Under the pieces are notes generated by a model, which did not search any database, had not been told where the DNA came from, and saw nothing but the letters and a program-made list of their open reading frames with translations. DNA of 64,000 bases from Actinoallomurus bryophytorum (GTDB lineage: Bacteria > Actinomycetota > Actinomycetes > Streptosporangiales > Streptosporangiaceae). The stretch spans positions 2,976,001 through 3,040,000 of the forward strand of contig NZ_VFOZ01000001.1 in the NCBI RefSeq assembly GCF_006716425.1, given 5' to 3'. The translations under genes and the position numbers were made by a program. Shown here piece by piece: positions 41,459 through 51,141 of this stretch (positions are counted from its first letter, which is position 1; each line of letters begins with the position of its first letter).

Positions 41459-44218
41459 ATGACCGCAATCGTGCCGCGCCCCGGCGAACCAGCCCCGGCG
41501 GCGAGGGCGATGCGCGGCCGTGAGCGTGAATGGGACACCGTGCTCGGCCTGCTGAAGGCGGCGGAGACCGGGCGGCCGCGTGTCCTGCTGGTCGAGGGAG
41601 AGCAGGGCACGGGGAAGAGCCTGCTGATCGAGGAGGCCGCACGAGCGGCGGCCGCCCGTGGCCTGACACTCGTGTCCGGCCGGGCGCGGGAACTCAGCCT
41701 GACACCGGCCGAGCCGCTCCTGTCCGCCCTCGGAGAACCGCCACCGGCCGATGCGTCCCAGCGGCCGTGGATCGTCGAGAGGATGGGTTCGAACCTGGAG
41801 AGGCGGGCCGGCGCCGGGCCGGTGCTGGTGTGCCTGGACGATCTCCACTGGGCCGACCACGCGACGCTCGCCGCGGTGCAGGCCCTGTCAGGAGGGCTCG
41901 GCCGCCACCCGGTCGCCTGGCTGCTGACCCGTCGCGTGACCGGACGCGGTGATGTGGCCGGACGCCTGTTCGACCTGATGGAACACGATGGCGCGGAGCG
42001 CTGTCCCCTGGGCCCTCTGGGCGATGACGCGCTGATCGAGATCGCCATCGACATGCTCGGGGCCATGCCCGATCCCGGCCTGGTCGCGCTCGCGGCCGGC
42101 GCGGGCGGCAACCCGTACCTGCTCACCGAACTCCTGGCCGGCCTTCGCGACGAAGGTGCGGTCAGGATCTCCGGCGGCCGCGCGCGCCTCTCCTCCGCGC
42201 GGCTGCCGGAACGAGTCCGCGCCGGCGTGGATCACCGGCTCGACGGACTCAGCCCCAGGGCGCGCCACCTGCTGACAGTGAGCGCCGTCCTGGGGCGTTC
42301 CTTCGCACCACAGGACGCCGCCGACGTCCTGGGCGTGCCGCCGGCCACGATCGTGCCCGGCCTGGACGAGGCCCTGGCGGCGGGGGTACTCGCCGACACG
42401 CCGGACGCGATCCACTTCCGGCACGAGCTGATCTGGCGGGTGATCGTCGGCTCGGTGCCCGCGCCCGTACGCCAGGCGCTGCACCGGCAGATCGGCGAGC
42501 TGCTGATCACCCGGCAGGACGCGATCGCCTCGGCCGTCTCCCATCTCGTGCACGGCGTCCGTGCGGGCGACGGCCGCGCCCTGGCCCGGCTGGACCAGGT
42601 GATCGCGGCGGTCCTGCCGAGGTCGCCGCCGAGCGCGGCGAAGCTGGCGATGCACGCTCTGGAGCTCACCGGAGCGGCCGAGCCCGACCGCACGGAGCGT
42701 ACGCTCACCGCGGTACGGGCTCTGAGCGCTGCCGGACGCACGGACGAGGCCGCCCGCCTCGCGCGTGCCGCCTTCTCCCGGCCGATGCCGGCGCTGTCCT
42801 GCGCGCGGCTGCGCTGTCTGCTCTCGGAGATCCTCTACCTGCGGGGAGACCTGGAGGAGGCGGCCGAGGAGGCGTCGGAGGCGCTGGCGGAGCCGTGCCT
42901 GCCCGGCGGGCTCCGCGACGACGCCGAGCTGGCACTCCTGGCCTCTCGTACGGGCATCGGCGCGGGGGTACGTGACCGGGCTGAGGCGATCGTCTCGACC
43001 GCCGATGATCACGGCGACGCCCTGGTCACGGGGGCCTTCGTCGCCCTCGCGCTGGCCGCGTGGGAGGCGGGCCGGCTGGGAAAGGGCCTGGCGCTCGCCG
43101 GGGAGGCCGTACGCCACGCGGTCTCGGCGGAGGCACGGCGCGTTCGTCCGCGGCTGGTCCTCGCGATGCTGCTCACCGACGCGCAGCGGCACGGCGCGGC
43201 CCGTTCGGTGCTGGCGAGCGCGGGGGACGACCTGCTCGGGCACCCGGCGTGGGCCGGGGCGCCCGCCATCCTGAGTGCCCGCGCGCACCTGGCGGCGGGC
43301 CGTTTCCGCGACGCGGCCACCGAGGCCGAGGCCGGTCTGGCGGCCGGCAGCGGACCGGGGCCACAACTGCTCGCCTCGTCCGGGTCGTCGGTACTGGCCG
43401 CCGCGACGCTGCGGACCGGGGACGTGAACGCCGCGCATCAGATCGCGGACGGGACCGAGAGGCGCGCGTCGGCCTATGCGCAGGCGGGGTTCGCGCTGGT
43501 GGCGGCCCAGGTCAACGAGGCGCGTGAGGGCGCGCGGAGCCTGGCGGAGACGTTCGGCCCGTTGTGCGCGGAGGTGCTGCGGCACCGCTGGACACTGGTC
43601 GCCGACCCGGCCGCCGCGGCATGGCTCGTCCGCACCGCACGTGCCCTGGGCGACCGGCCGTCGGCCGAGAGGACGGTCGCCGCGGTGGAGCTCCTCGCCA
43701 AGGACAATCCGGACTTTCCGGCGGCCCACGCCGCCGCGGCGCACGCTCGTGGCCTGCTGGACGGCTCACCGGGATCGCTGGAACACGCCGCCGGCGCCCA
43801 CACCGGCCCCTGGCCGCGCGCTTCGGCCACCGAGGATCTGGCGCTGCTGCTCGTCACGTACGGGGACGCCGGCGCGCGGCGGCGTACGGTCGCCACCTTC
43901 GACGCCGCCCTCGCGGCCTACGAGGCGATGGGCGCCACCCGCGACGCGGCACGGGTACGGCGGCGGCTGCGGCGCCTGGGCGTGCGCCGCCGGCACTGGA
44001 CGCACACGGACCGGCCCGTGTCGGGCTGGGCCAGCCTTACCGACACCGAACGCGCCGTGTCCGAGCTGGTCGCCCAGGGGCTGACCAACCGGCAGGTGGC
44101 CGACCAGCTGTTCATGAGCGCGCATACGGTCGCGTTCCACCTGCGCCATGTCTTCCGCAAGCTGGAGATCGGCTCACGCGTGGAGCTGACCCGCCTCATC
44201 CTGCAGCGGAGTGCGTGA
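41459..44218 (+). CDS. LAL-type (large ATP-binding LuxR) regulator
   Basis: 919 residues. N-terminal AAA ATPase with Walker A EGEQGTGKSLL (about 46-56) and Walker B VLVCLDDLHWAD (about 120-131), a helical TPR-like middle (about 380-840), and a C-terminal LuxR HTH (LTDTERAVSELVAQGLTNRQVADQLFMSAHTVAFHLRHVFRKLEI). ATG 41459 follows TTGGGGG. LAL proteins are often pathway activators in actinomycetes; no cluster lies next to it, so the target is open. A 285-bp promoter region separates it from the divergent PucR gene. Confidence 0.93.
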   Translation: MTAIVPRPGEPAPAARAMRGREREWDTVLGLLKAAETGRPRVLLVEGEQGTGKSLLIEEAARAAAARGLTLVSGRARELSLTPAEPLLSALGEPPPADASQRPWIVERMGSNLERRAGAGPVLVCLDDLHWADHATLAAVQALSGGLGRHPVAWLLTRRVTGRGDVAGRLFDLMEHDGAERCPLGPLGDDALIEIAIDMLGAMPDPGLVALAAGAGGNPYLLTELLAGLRDEGAVRISGGRARLSSARLPERVRAGVDHRLDGLSPRARHLLTVSAVLGRSFAPQDAADVLGVPPATIVPGLDEALAAGVLADTPDAIHFRHELIWRVIVGSVPAPVRQALHRQIGELLITRQDAIASAVSHLVHGVRAGDGRALARLDQVIAAVLPRSPPSAAKLAMHALELTGAAEPDRTERTLTAVRALSAAGRTDEAARLARAAFSRPMPALSCARLRCLLSEILYLRGDLEEAAEEASEALAEPCLPGGLRDDAELALLASRTGIGAGVRDRAEAIVSTADDHGDALVTGAFVALALAAWEAGRLGKGLALAGEAVRHAVSAEARRVRPRLVLAMLLTDAQRHGAARSVLASAGDDLLGHPAWAGAPAILSARAHLAAGRFRDAATEAEAGLAAGSGPGPQLLASSGSSVLAAATLRTGDVNAAHQIADGTERRASAYAQAGFALVAAQVNEAREGARSLAETFGPLCAEVLRHRWTLVADPAAAAWLVRTARALGDRPSAERTVAAVELLAKDNPDFPAAHAAAAHARGLLDGSPGSLEHAAGAHTGPWPRASATEDLALLLVTYGDAGARRRTVATFDAALAAYEAMGATRDAARVRRRLRRLGVRRRHWTHTDRPVSGWASLTDTERAVSELVAQGLTNRQVADQLFMSAHTVAFHLRHVFRKLEIGSRVELTRLILQRSA

Positions 44219-44263
44219 TCACGGAGCCCGCCCGTCGTCGCGTGCTGCCTGCTCGAAGCCTGG

Positions 44264-45148
44264 TCAAGCGGTGAGGGCGGCGGCGAGCAGGGCGGCGGGG
44301 CCGTCGAGAAGGCCGCGGTGCAGGAGTTCGGTGCGGTGGGTCAGGCGCGGCGCGATGATCGGCACCGCGACCCCGGACGAGACGCCGTGGAGCGCGGACT
44401 CCGGCAGTAGCGCGAGCCCATGCCCGGCCGTGGCGAGGGCGATCAGGCCACGGACGTCGGTGCCCTCGTAGCGCAGACACGGCCGGTAGCCCTCGATCCC
44501 GGTCGCGGCGCGCAGCCGGTCCAGGGGCATCGCGGTCTCGGGTGCGTCGATCCAGCGTGCGTCCGCCAGGTCGGCCAGGCCCAGCCCGGCCCTGCCCGTA
44601 AGCGGGTGCCCGGTGGGAAGGAGCACCACGAGTGGCTCCACGGCCACCGCGTGGGTCGTCAGCGGCCCGGCGTCAGGCAGGCGGAGCGGGTCGGTCGGGG
44701 CCGCGACGCCGTCCACCAGGCCGAGGTCGAGCGTGCCGTCGGCGACCTGCCTGACGACGGACTCGCGCTCCAGGACCCGCACGGTCACCGAGGCGAGCGG
44801 CCGTGCCGCGCGAACGTCGGCGAGCTTCGCGGCGAGTACGGGCGCCGCCGGCGCGGAGGTGCCCACGGCAAGGCGGGCGGTGGGCACCTCCGCGAGGCGG
44901 GTGACGTCGGCGCGCGCGGCGGCGAGGCGCAGCAGCAGTGGTTCGGCGTGTTCGAGCAGGCGGGCACCGGCCTCGGTGGGAGTGACCGGCCGGCGGTGCA
45001 GCAGGGGCGTCCGCAGGTCGGCTTCGAGCGCGGCGATGTGCTGGGAGACGGCCGACTGGGTGTAGCCCAGCTCATCGGCCGCGGCGGAGAACGAGGCGCA
45101 CCGGGCCACCGCCACGAACGTACGGAGCAGATGCGGGTCCACGCCCAT
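44264..45148 (-). CDS. LysR-family transcriptional regulator
   Basis: 294 residues: HTH LLRTFVAVARCASFSAAADELGYTQSAVSQHIAALEADLRTPLLHRR and a substrate-binding domain (about 90-290). Divergent from the amidotransferase-like gene with only 70 bp between starts, which contains TAAGTATCGCTAATAC; it probably controls that gene. Confidence 0.93.
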   Translation of the reverse strand: MGVDPHLLRTFVAVARCASFSAAADELGYTQSAVSQHIAALEADLRTPLLHRRPVTPTEAGARLLEHAEPLLLRLAAARADVTRLAEVPTARLAVGTSAPAAPVLAAKLADVRAARPLASVTVRVLERESVVRQVADGTLDLGLVDGVAAPTDPLRLPDAGPLTTHAVAVEPLVVLLPTGHPLTGRAGLGLADLADARWIDAPETAMPLDRLRAATGIEGYRPCLRYEGTDVRGLIALATAGHGLALLPESALHGVSSGVAVPIIAPRLTHRTELLHRGLLDGPAALLAAALTA

Positions 45149-45218
45149 AAGTATCGCTAATACAAGTGCCAGGAATCATCGTTGGACCTGAACTCGGCGG
45201 CCGCATGAGGATGCCTCC

Positions 45219-45980
45219 ATGAACTCCTTCGCGCCCCGCGTCGCCCTGGTCGGCGACCGCTCACCGAACGTCCGCGCCCACACGCGGATTCCGGCGCTGC
45301 TCACCGCGCTCGCGGAACGTGAGCGTCTGGTCCTCGACGCCTACTGGATCCCGACCGAGGAGGCCGAGGGGTCCGAGGAGTCCCTGGCCGGGTTCGACGC
45401 GATCTGGCTGGTGCCGGGAAGTCCGTACCGGAGCGAGGCCGGGGCACTCACGGCGGCGCGTACCGCACGCGAGCGGGGGATCCCGTTTCTCGGGACCTGC
45501 GGCGGTTTCCAGCACGCCCTTCTGGAGTACGCGAGGAACGTGTGCGGGCTCACCTCGGCCGGGCACGCGGAGACCGGGTCCGGCGCCGGCGACCCGCTGA
45601 TCGTGCCGCTCGCGTGCTCGCTGGCCGGGCACGAGGGCACCGTGCGGGTGACGGCGGGATCACTCGCCGAACAGGCCCTGGGCGCGGAGCGCACCGTCGA
45701 GCGCTACCACTGCTCGTACGGCCTGAGCCCGGCGTTCCTCGGCGTTCTGCGTGAGCACGGGCTGCGCTTCACCGGCGTGGACGAGAACGGAGAGGTACGC
45801 ATCGCCGAGCTGCCCGGTCACCCGTTCTTCCTCGTCACGCTCTTCCAGCCCGAGCTCGCCGGAGACGGCGACCGTGCCCACCCCGTCATCAAGGCCCTCG
45901 CCGGTGCCGCGCGGGCGACGCGTCGCCCGCAGGTGGCCGAGACCTCGTCCGTGCCGTGGACAAGGCGACTATCGTCGTGA
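45219..45980 (+). CDS. CTP-synthase C-terminal-region-related glutamine amidotransferase
   Basis: 253 residues of the class I glutamine amidotransferase fold without the synthetase half. Cys94 in FLGTCGGFQHALLEYARN is the nucleophile position. The triad's second half, normally HPE, reads FQPE here (Gln210, Glu212), so the catalytic His appears replaced by Gln. Known families of this type include selenocysteine forms; this one has a TGC codon. No partner ammonia-accepting enzyme lies nearby. GAGGAT precedes the ATG; likely LysR-controlled. Confidence 0.88.
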   Translation: MNSFAPRVALVGDRSPNVRAHTRIPALLTALAERERLVLDAYWIPTEEAEGSEESLAGFDAIWLVPGSPYRSEAGALTAARTARERGIPFLGTCGGFQHALLEYARNVCGLTSAGHAETGSGAGDPLIVPLACSLAGHEGTVRVTAGSLAEQALGAERTVERYHCSYGLSPAFLGVLREHGLRFTGVDENGEVRIAELPGHPFFLVTLFQPELAGDGDRAHPVIKALAGAARATRRPQVAETSSVPWTRRLSS

Positions 45981-46005
45981 GTTCTCCCCTGAAAGGCCTT
46001 CACCG

Positions 46006-46263
46006 ATGATGCTGCGTCTCGCCGGACTCGTCATAGCCGGTACCGGGGCGGCCCACTTCGCCGCTCCTGAGCTCTTCAACCCGATCACCAAGGCCGCGTT
46101 CCCCGAGAACACCCGTGAGTGGACCTACGGCGTCGGCGCCGTCGAGGTCGCCCTTGGTCTGGCGGTGACCAGCAAGAAGACCCGTCTCCTGGGGCTGGCG
46201 GGCACCGCCGGGTACGCCTACTGGCTGACCAGCCGGGTCCGCGCGGGCCGCGCCGAGGGCTGA
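46006..46263 (+). CDS. Small membrane protein, DoxX-like style, unknown function
   Basis: 85 residues with three hydrophobic stretches: MLRLAGLVIAGTGAAHFAAPELFNPITKAAFP, YGVGAVEVALGLAVTS and LLGLAGTAGYAYWL. Proteins of this shape are common single-gene hypotheticals in actinobacteria. AAAGG precedes the ATGATG pair. It abuts (1 bp) the stop of the convergent response-regulator gene. Confidence 0.8.
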   Translation: MMLRLAGLVIAGTGAAHFAAPELFNPITKAAFPENTREWTYGVGAVEVALGLAVTSKKTRLLGLAGTAGYAYWLTSRVRAGRAEG

Positions 46264-46264
46264 C

Positions 46265-46912
46265 TCACCGCAGGCCGGCCTCGTGCACCAGGATGGCCGC
46301 CTGCACGCGGTTGACCAGGCCGAGCTTGGCCAGCGCCCGGCTGACGTGCGCCTTGACCGTGGCCTCGCGCATCGAGAGCTCCCGGCCGATCTCGGCGTTC
46401 GACAGGCCGCGGGCGACCGCGCGTACGACCTGTCCCTCGCGTTCGGTCAGGGCGGTCAGGCGCTCGCACGCCACCTCGGCACCGGACGGGCCCTTCTCGG
46501 CGAACGAGCTGATCAGCCGCCGGGTGACGGTCGGCGCGAGCATGGCGTTGCCCGCCGCGACCGTGCGTACGGCGGCGGCCAGGTCACGCGGCGGGGTGTC
46601 CTTGAGCAGGAACCCGACCGCACCCGCGCGCAGCGCCCGGTGCACGTGCTCGTCCAGGTCGAACGTGGTCAGCATGATCACCTTCGGCGGATCGGGTAGC
46701 CGCGTGACGCGCTCGGCGGCGGTCAGGCCGTCGAGGCCGGGCATCCGCACGTCCATCAGCACGACGTCGGCTCGTAGCCGCTCGACGGCACCGACCGCCT
46801 CGGCGCCGTCCCTGGCCTCGCCCACCACGACGATGTCGCCGGCCGCCTCCAGGATCAGCCGCAGCCCGGCGCGTACGAGCGCCTCGTCGTCGACGATCAG
46901 TACCCGGATCAC
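46265..46912 (-). CDS. NarL/FixJ-family response regulator
   Basis: 215 residues: receiver domain with D8-D9, phospho-acceptor Asp in VVLMDVRMPG (about 54) and Lys in FLLKDTPP; C-terminal LuxR HTH (LTEREGQVVRAVARGLSNAEIGRELSMREATVKAHVSRALAKLGLVNRVQAAI). GTG 46912 overlaps the stop of its kinase (GTGA). Confidence 0.95.
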   Translation of the reverse strand: MIRVLIVDDEALVRAGLRLILEAAGDIVVVGEARDGAEAVGAVERLRADVVLMDVRMPGLDGLTAAERVTRLPDPPKVIMLTTFDLDEHVHRALRAGAVGFLLKDTPPRDLAAAVRTVAAGNAMLAPTVTRRLISSFAEKGPSGAEVACERLTALTEREGQVVRAVARGLSNAEIGRELSMREATVKAHVSRALAKLGLVNRVQAAILVHEAGLR

Positions 46913-48114
46913 CCCGGCCCTCCCGCCGGCAGCCTGGCGACCATGCCGAAGCCGCCGTCCGGCTCCCGGCGTGCCTCGAACTCGCCGCCGAGCAGGCCGA
47001 CGCGCTCCCGCAGTCCGCTCAGGCCGAGTCCGGCTCCGGGAAGCGGATCGGCCGGAGGCGGGGCCGGGCCGTTGCGCACCGCCACCTCGAACCCCGCCGG
47101 CAGATAACGCAGGACGACATCGGTGGACGCGTCACCTGCGTGCTTGTGCACGTTGGTCAGGCCCTCCTGCACGATCCGGTACGCGGTCCGCTCGACGAGC
47201 TCGGGCAGCGGACGCGTCTCACCCTCGTCGCGGCGGGTGACGCGGATGCCCAGGCCACGGGTCTGGTCGAGGAGCCGGTCCAGGTCGGCGAGGGTCGGCT
47301 GCGGAGTGGTCGCGTCGCCGCCGGAGCGAAGGACGCCCAGCACGCCACGGAGATCACCGAGCGCCTCCCGCCCGATCCCGCGGATCAGCGCGGCCGCCTC
47401 GGCGGTGCCTTCGTCGTGGGTACCCACCTCCAGCGCGCCCGCGTGCAGCACCATCAGCGACACGCGATGGGCGACGACGTCGTGCATCTCCCGCGCGATC
47501 CGCGTGCGTTCCTGCGCGCGTGCCTGCTCGGTGCGGGCCCGGTGCTCACGCTCCAGCCGCTCGGCGCGGTCCCGTAGCGCCGCGAGGGCCTGCCGGCGCG
47601 CGTTCACCCAGAGCCCCGTCGCCAGCGGCAACGCCACCAGTACGGCGAACAGAACCGCGATGTTGGGAAACGTCCCGGTGGTGATGTAGCGGACGCCGCC
47701 GATCGCCGCGCTCACCCCGACCGAGACCCCGGCCACCGCGAGCGCCGCCAGACCGAACACCGGCACGTACGCGCGCCGCAGCGTCGTCCCCGCGTAGTAG
47801 GACGCGACGATCGGGACGGGCCAGAGCGCCAGCCACACCCAGCCCGCCGCGGCGAACGCGAACACGGGCCACCGGCGGCGCCGGGCGAGACCGGCCGCGA
47901 CGCCGGACGCCGCGCAGAACACCAGGACCAGCGGATGGATCCAGGCGGCCTTTCCCCCGTCTGCCAGCGGGAAGAGCATGCCGAGGTAACTCTCGCCGGA
48001 GGCCGTCGACGCCAGGCAGACGACGACGCCGAGCATCCAGGGCACGGCCCGGTCGACCACGCGACCGGCCCGCCTCAGCGTCGGTCCGATCGGCACCGCC
48101 TGGCCATGCTCCAC
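46909..48114 (-). CDS. Sensor histidine kinase (HisKA_3)
   Basis: About 401 residues from GTG 48114; the frame is open further upstream but would run into the divergent hydrolase promoter and has no family features. Six or so transmembrane helices, then RIAREMHDVVAHRVSLMVLHAG (phospho-acceptor His), N-box EGLTNVHKHAG, and glycine box GAGLGLSGLRERVGLLGG. Paired with the adjacent response regulator. The divergent secreted hydrolase at 48248 is a possible target. Confidence 0.9.
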   Translation of the reverse strand: MEHGQAVPIGPTLRRAGRVVDRAVPWMLGVVVCLASTASGESYLGMLFPLADGGKAAWIHPLVLVFCAASGVAAGLARRRRWPVFAFAAAGWVWLALWPVPIVASYYAGTTLRRAYVPVFGLAALAVAGVSVGVSAAIGGVRYITTGTFPNIAVLFAVLVALPLATGLWVNARRQALAALRDRAERLEREHRARTEQARAQERTRIAREMHDVVAHRVSLMVLHAGALEVGTHDEGTAEAAALIRGIGREALGDLRGVLGVLRSGGDATTPQPTLADLDRLLDQTRGLGIRVTRRDEGETRPLPELVERTAYRIVQEGLTNVHKHAGDASTDVVLRYLPAGFEVAVRNGPAPPPADPLPGAGLGLSGLRERVGLLGGEFEARREPDGGFGMVARLPAGGPG

Positions 48115-48247
48115 GGGCCCGAGCGTACGGGGCGCGGGCGACGGGCGGCCACGACGATCGTCGCCGCCCACACCGACGAAAGTCGCAGCCCGCCGATCGC
48201 CCACCGGCCGAGGCGTCCTCCCGCCGGCCACCGGAAGAGTGCGTGCC

Positions 48248-49375
48248 ATGCGAACCCTCATCCTTGGTGGTCTGCTGGCCACGACCATCACGCTGGCAGG
48301 CGCGGTTTCGTCCGCGCCGCCGGCCGCCGCGCGGAGCCTCCCGTACGCCGCGCTGCGGCTGCCCCGGCCCACCGGGTCACATCCGGTGGGCGCGGCGACG
48401 CTGAGCCTGGCCGACCGCTCACGCACCGATCCGTGGGTCCCGGCGTCGGGCGCACGGCGGCTCATGGTCTCCCTCCGGTATCCGGCACGCGCCGCCGCCG
48501 GGAGGCACGCGCCGTACATGACGCCGCAGGAGTCGGCCCTCCTGCTCGAGGGGCAGCGCGTGACGGACGTGCCGCCGGACGTGTTGAGCGGCACCCGTAC
48601 CGACGCGTTCGCCGCCGCCCCACCTCTCCGTGGCCGGCACCCGCTGGTCGTGCTGTCCCCCGGCTTCTCCCTGCCGCGCTCGTCGCTCACCTCCCTGGCC
48701 GAGGACCTGGCGAGCCGGGGCTACGTCGTCGCCGTGATCGACCACACGTACGAGACCTTCGGCACGACGTTCCCTGACGGCCACACCACGACATGCGTCG
48801 CGTGTGAGCAGCGGCAGACGCCGGAACTGGCGCGGAAGGTGGTCGGGGGACGGGTCGCCGACGTGTCGTTCGTCCTCGACCGGCTGCTCGGCTCGCGGAC
48901 CTGGAACGGGCTCATCGACCCGTCGCGCATCGGCATGGCGGGGCACTCCATCGGCGGGGACGGCACGGCCGCGGCCATGGGGGCCGACGCTCGCATCCGC
49001 GCCGGCATCAACATGGACGGTGCCATCAACACGCCCATCTCGGGTCTGTCGCGCCCGTTCCTGCTGATGGGAACCGTGGCGGCGCACGCCCCGGACTCCA
49101 CCGTGGACCCGTCCTGGAACAAGGAGTGGCCACACCTGACCGGCTGGAGGCGCTGGGTCACCGTGGCCGGCACCCAGCACTCGTCGTTCACCGATCTCCA
49201 CCCGCTCGCCGACCAGCTCGGCCTGGACTTCGGCACCGACATCTCCGGGGTCAGGGCCGTACAGATCACCCGGGCCTACGTGGGCGCCTTCTTCGACCTG
49301 CACCTCCGGCACCGGCCCGCGTCCCTCCTCGACGGGCCGTCCGGTGGCTATCCGGAGGTGGGTTTCTGGAACTGA
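48248..49375 (+). CDS. Secreted alpha/beta hydrolase, PAF-acetylhydrolase/lipase-like
   Basis: 375 residues. Signal peptide MRTLILGGLLATTITLAGAVSSAPPAAA. Nucleophile elbow GHSIGG (Ser), oxyanion-side HPLVVLSPGFSLPRS, Asp in the NMDGAIN region and His in AGTQHSSFTD. The pair of cysteines TTTCVACEQ suggests a disulfide-stabilised loop. Resembles the PAF-AH/chlorophyllase-like lipases of actinomycetes. GGAAGAG lies 8 nt before ATG 48248. Confidence 0.9.
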   Translation: MRTLILGGLLATTITLAGAVSSAPPAAARSLPYAALRLPRPTGSHPVGAATLSLADRSRTDPWVPASGARRLMVSLRYPARAAAGRHAPYMTPQESALLLEGQRVTDVPPDVLSGTRTDAFAAAPPLRGRHPLVVLSPGFSLPRSSLTSLAEDLASRGYVVAVIDHTYETFGTTFPDGHTTTCVACEQRQTPELARKVVGGRVADVSFVLDRLLGSRTWNGLIDPSRIGMAGHSIGGDGTAAAMGADARIRAGINMDGAINTPISGLSRPFLLMGTVAAHAPDSTVDPSWNKEWPHLTGWRRWVTVAGTQHSSFTDLHPLADQLGLDFGTDISGVRAVQITRAYVGAFFDLHLRHRPASLLDGPSGGYPEVGFWN

Positions 49376-49425
49376 CCGGGGACGGCGCCGCGCCGTCCCC
49401 GGTCCGGTCCCGGTCCCGGTGCCGG

Positions 49426-51003
49426 TCAGCGTCCGAAGACCATGAGCGCCGAGCCCCGGTCGTTCGGGTACGGGGTGAAGGCGTAGCCGGCCTGGGTGTA
49501 GAGCAGGCCGTGGGAGACGACCGCGCCACCGCCGCCGGACAGCGCGCCGCCACGACCCGGCAGGCCGTTGACGCCCTGGACGTCACGCATCGTGTCGTAG
49601 CTCCACAGGATCTTGCCGGTGCTCGCGGAGTAGGCGCGCATCTTGCCGTCCATGCCGCCCTCCCAGACGAGACCGGGCGTGGTGGTCACCGCCGGCGTGA
49701 AGCCGCGCTGGCAGATGTCCGGGTACGCGGCGGCGCCTCCCGTGGTGCACCCGTCCGCCGGGCTCGGCGTCTGCCACAGCACGTGCCCGGTGGCCGGATC
49801 GAGGGCGAACAGCGTCCCCGGATTCGCCATGTACGTCGCGACGTACAGCCGGTGGCCGTCGTAGCTCGAACCCCACTGGATGCCGGACAGACCACCGTTC
49901 GGCATCGGCTCGGACAGCTGCCGTCGCCAGACCGCCTTGCCCGTACGTGCGTCGAGTACGTGGTAGACACCGACCTTCTGCCCGATGCCGACCAGACGCC
50001 GCCCACCCGCGGTGAACACGTTGGGCGCGGCACCGAGGTCGAAGTCCAGAGCGGTGCCGTCCGGCAGGTTGGGGCAGTACTTCTGGTCCTCCGGCTGGTC
50101 ACTGCCGCACTCCGCGCGCCAGGTGTCGACGTCGGTCATCTTCCGCGTCCAGCGCGCCCGTCCGGTCGTGGTGTCGAGCGCCAGTACGGAATCGAAGTGG
50201 CCGCCGCTGCCGGTGTAGTTCTGCCCGGTGCCGACGTAGAGGGTGCGGGTGACCGGGTCGACGGCCGGGGTGCTCCACACGCCCCCTCCGGAGGGTGCGT
50301 ACTTCGGCAGGCCGTTCGGCCAGGTCCCGTCCTGGCGGGGCTTCGGCACGGTGTAGTAACGCCAGGCCGGGAGCCCGGTGTCGGCGTCGAGCGCGTCGAG
50401 ATGGCCGCGGAACGTACAGCACGCGTGGTCCTTGCCGATGACGTTCTCGCCGCTGGACACCCCGACGTAGACCCGGTCGCCGAAGACGAGCGGGGAGCTC
50501 GTGACGATGGCGCCGAGGGTGTCGTCGAGCCGCCGCACCCATTCCAGCCGCCCGGTGCGCTGGTCGAGCGCGTACAGGTAGCCGCGTACGTCGCCGAAGT
50601 AGACCTTCCCGCGCGCCACGGCCGGACCGTCCTGCACCTGCGTGCCGCCGGTACCCACCGAGGCGAGATCGAAGCTCCACCGCGCGGCGCCGGTACGCGC
50701 GTCGCGGGCGTACATCCGCCCGTCCGGACCGCCGAAGTACACGGTGCCACCGACGACGGCCGGCTGACTGCGCGGCGTCCCGGCCTGCTGCGGATACGCG
50801 AACGCCCACTTGAGCTTCAACCCGCCCACGTTGGCCGGGGTGATGTCGTGCTCGGCCGGGTTGAACCTGTCGCCCAGCCGGTCCCCCTGCCAGGTCGGCC
50901 AGTCACCGTTCGCCGTCCGCACGGCGGCCGCGGACGGCCCGGCCAGGGACAGCGCCGCCGCCATCGCCGCCGTGATCACTAATGTCGTCCCGCGTCCCCG
51001 CAT
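49426..51003 (-). CDS. Secreted PQQ-type beta-propeller quinoprotein (PVA-dehydrogenase-like)
   Basis: 525 residues. Signal peptide (TTLVITAAMAAALSLAGPSAAA), then repeated propeller blades with W-motifs (ALDxxTGxxxW: YALDQRTGRLEW, DALDADTGLPAW, LALDTTTGRARW, HVLDARTGKAVW, FALDPATGHVLW, RAYSASTGKILW). HACCTFRGHLDALDA contains the adjacent Cys-Cys pair of quinoprotein dehydrogenases. No haem c motif and no pqq genes are seen here. ATG 51003 with GGGAGAGATC. It could also be a non-enzymatic propeller. Confidence 0.87.
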   Translation of the reverse strand: MRGRGTTLVITAAMAAALSLAGPSAAAVRTANGDWPTWQGDRLGDRFNPAEHDITPANVGGLKLKWAFAYPQQAGTPRSQPAVVGGTVYFGGPDGRMYARDARTGAARWSFDLASVGTGGTQVQDGPAVARGKVYFGDVRGYLYALDQRTGRLEWVRRLDDTLGAIVTSSPLVFGDRVYVGVSSGENVIGKDHACCTFRGHLDALDADTGLPAWRYYTVPKPRQDGTWPNGLPKYAPSGGGVWSTPAVDPVTRTLYVGTGQNYTGSGGHFDSVLALDTTTGRARWTRKMTDVDTWRAECGSDQPEDQKYCPNLPDGTALDFDLGAAPNVFTAGGRRLVGIGQKVGVYHVLDARTGKAVWRRQLSEPMPNGGLSGIQWGSSYDGHRLYVATYMANPGTLFALDPATGHVLWQTPSPADGCTTGGAAAYPDICQRGFTPAVTTTPGLVWEGGMDGKMRAYSASTGKILWSYDTMRDVQGVNGLPGRGGALSGGGGAVVSHGLLYTQAGYAFTPYPNDRGSALMVFGR

Positions 51004-51141
51004 GCCGATCTCTCCCTTCGATGCCCGCACCGTCTGGCGGGGCTCGTCAAGAGTGACGAAAACATCTCTGGCGGCGCATCGACCGGTGGGCCATACCGAA
51101 TCAACCGAAAGGCGCGCTGACACCAGCCGATCGGAACCCCG

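Noticed and set aside
41888-43744. 618-codon open frame on the minus strand
   Set aside because: Shadow of the LAL regulator, typical of GC-rich DNA where the third-position bias opens the antisense frame.
49126-50982. 618-codon open frame on the plus strand
   Set aside because: Antisense to the quinoprotein gene, which has a signal peptide and repeated propeller motifs.
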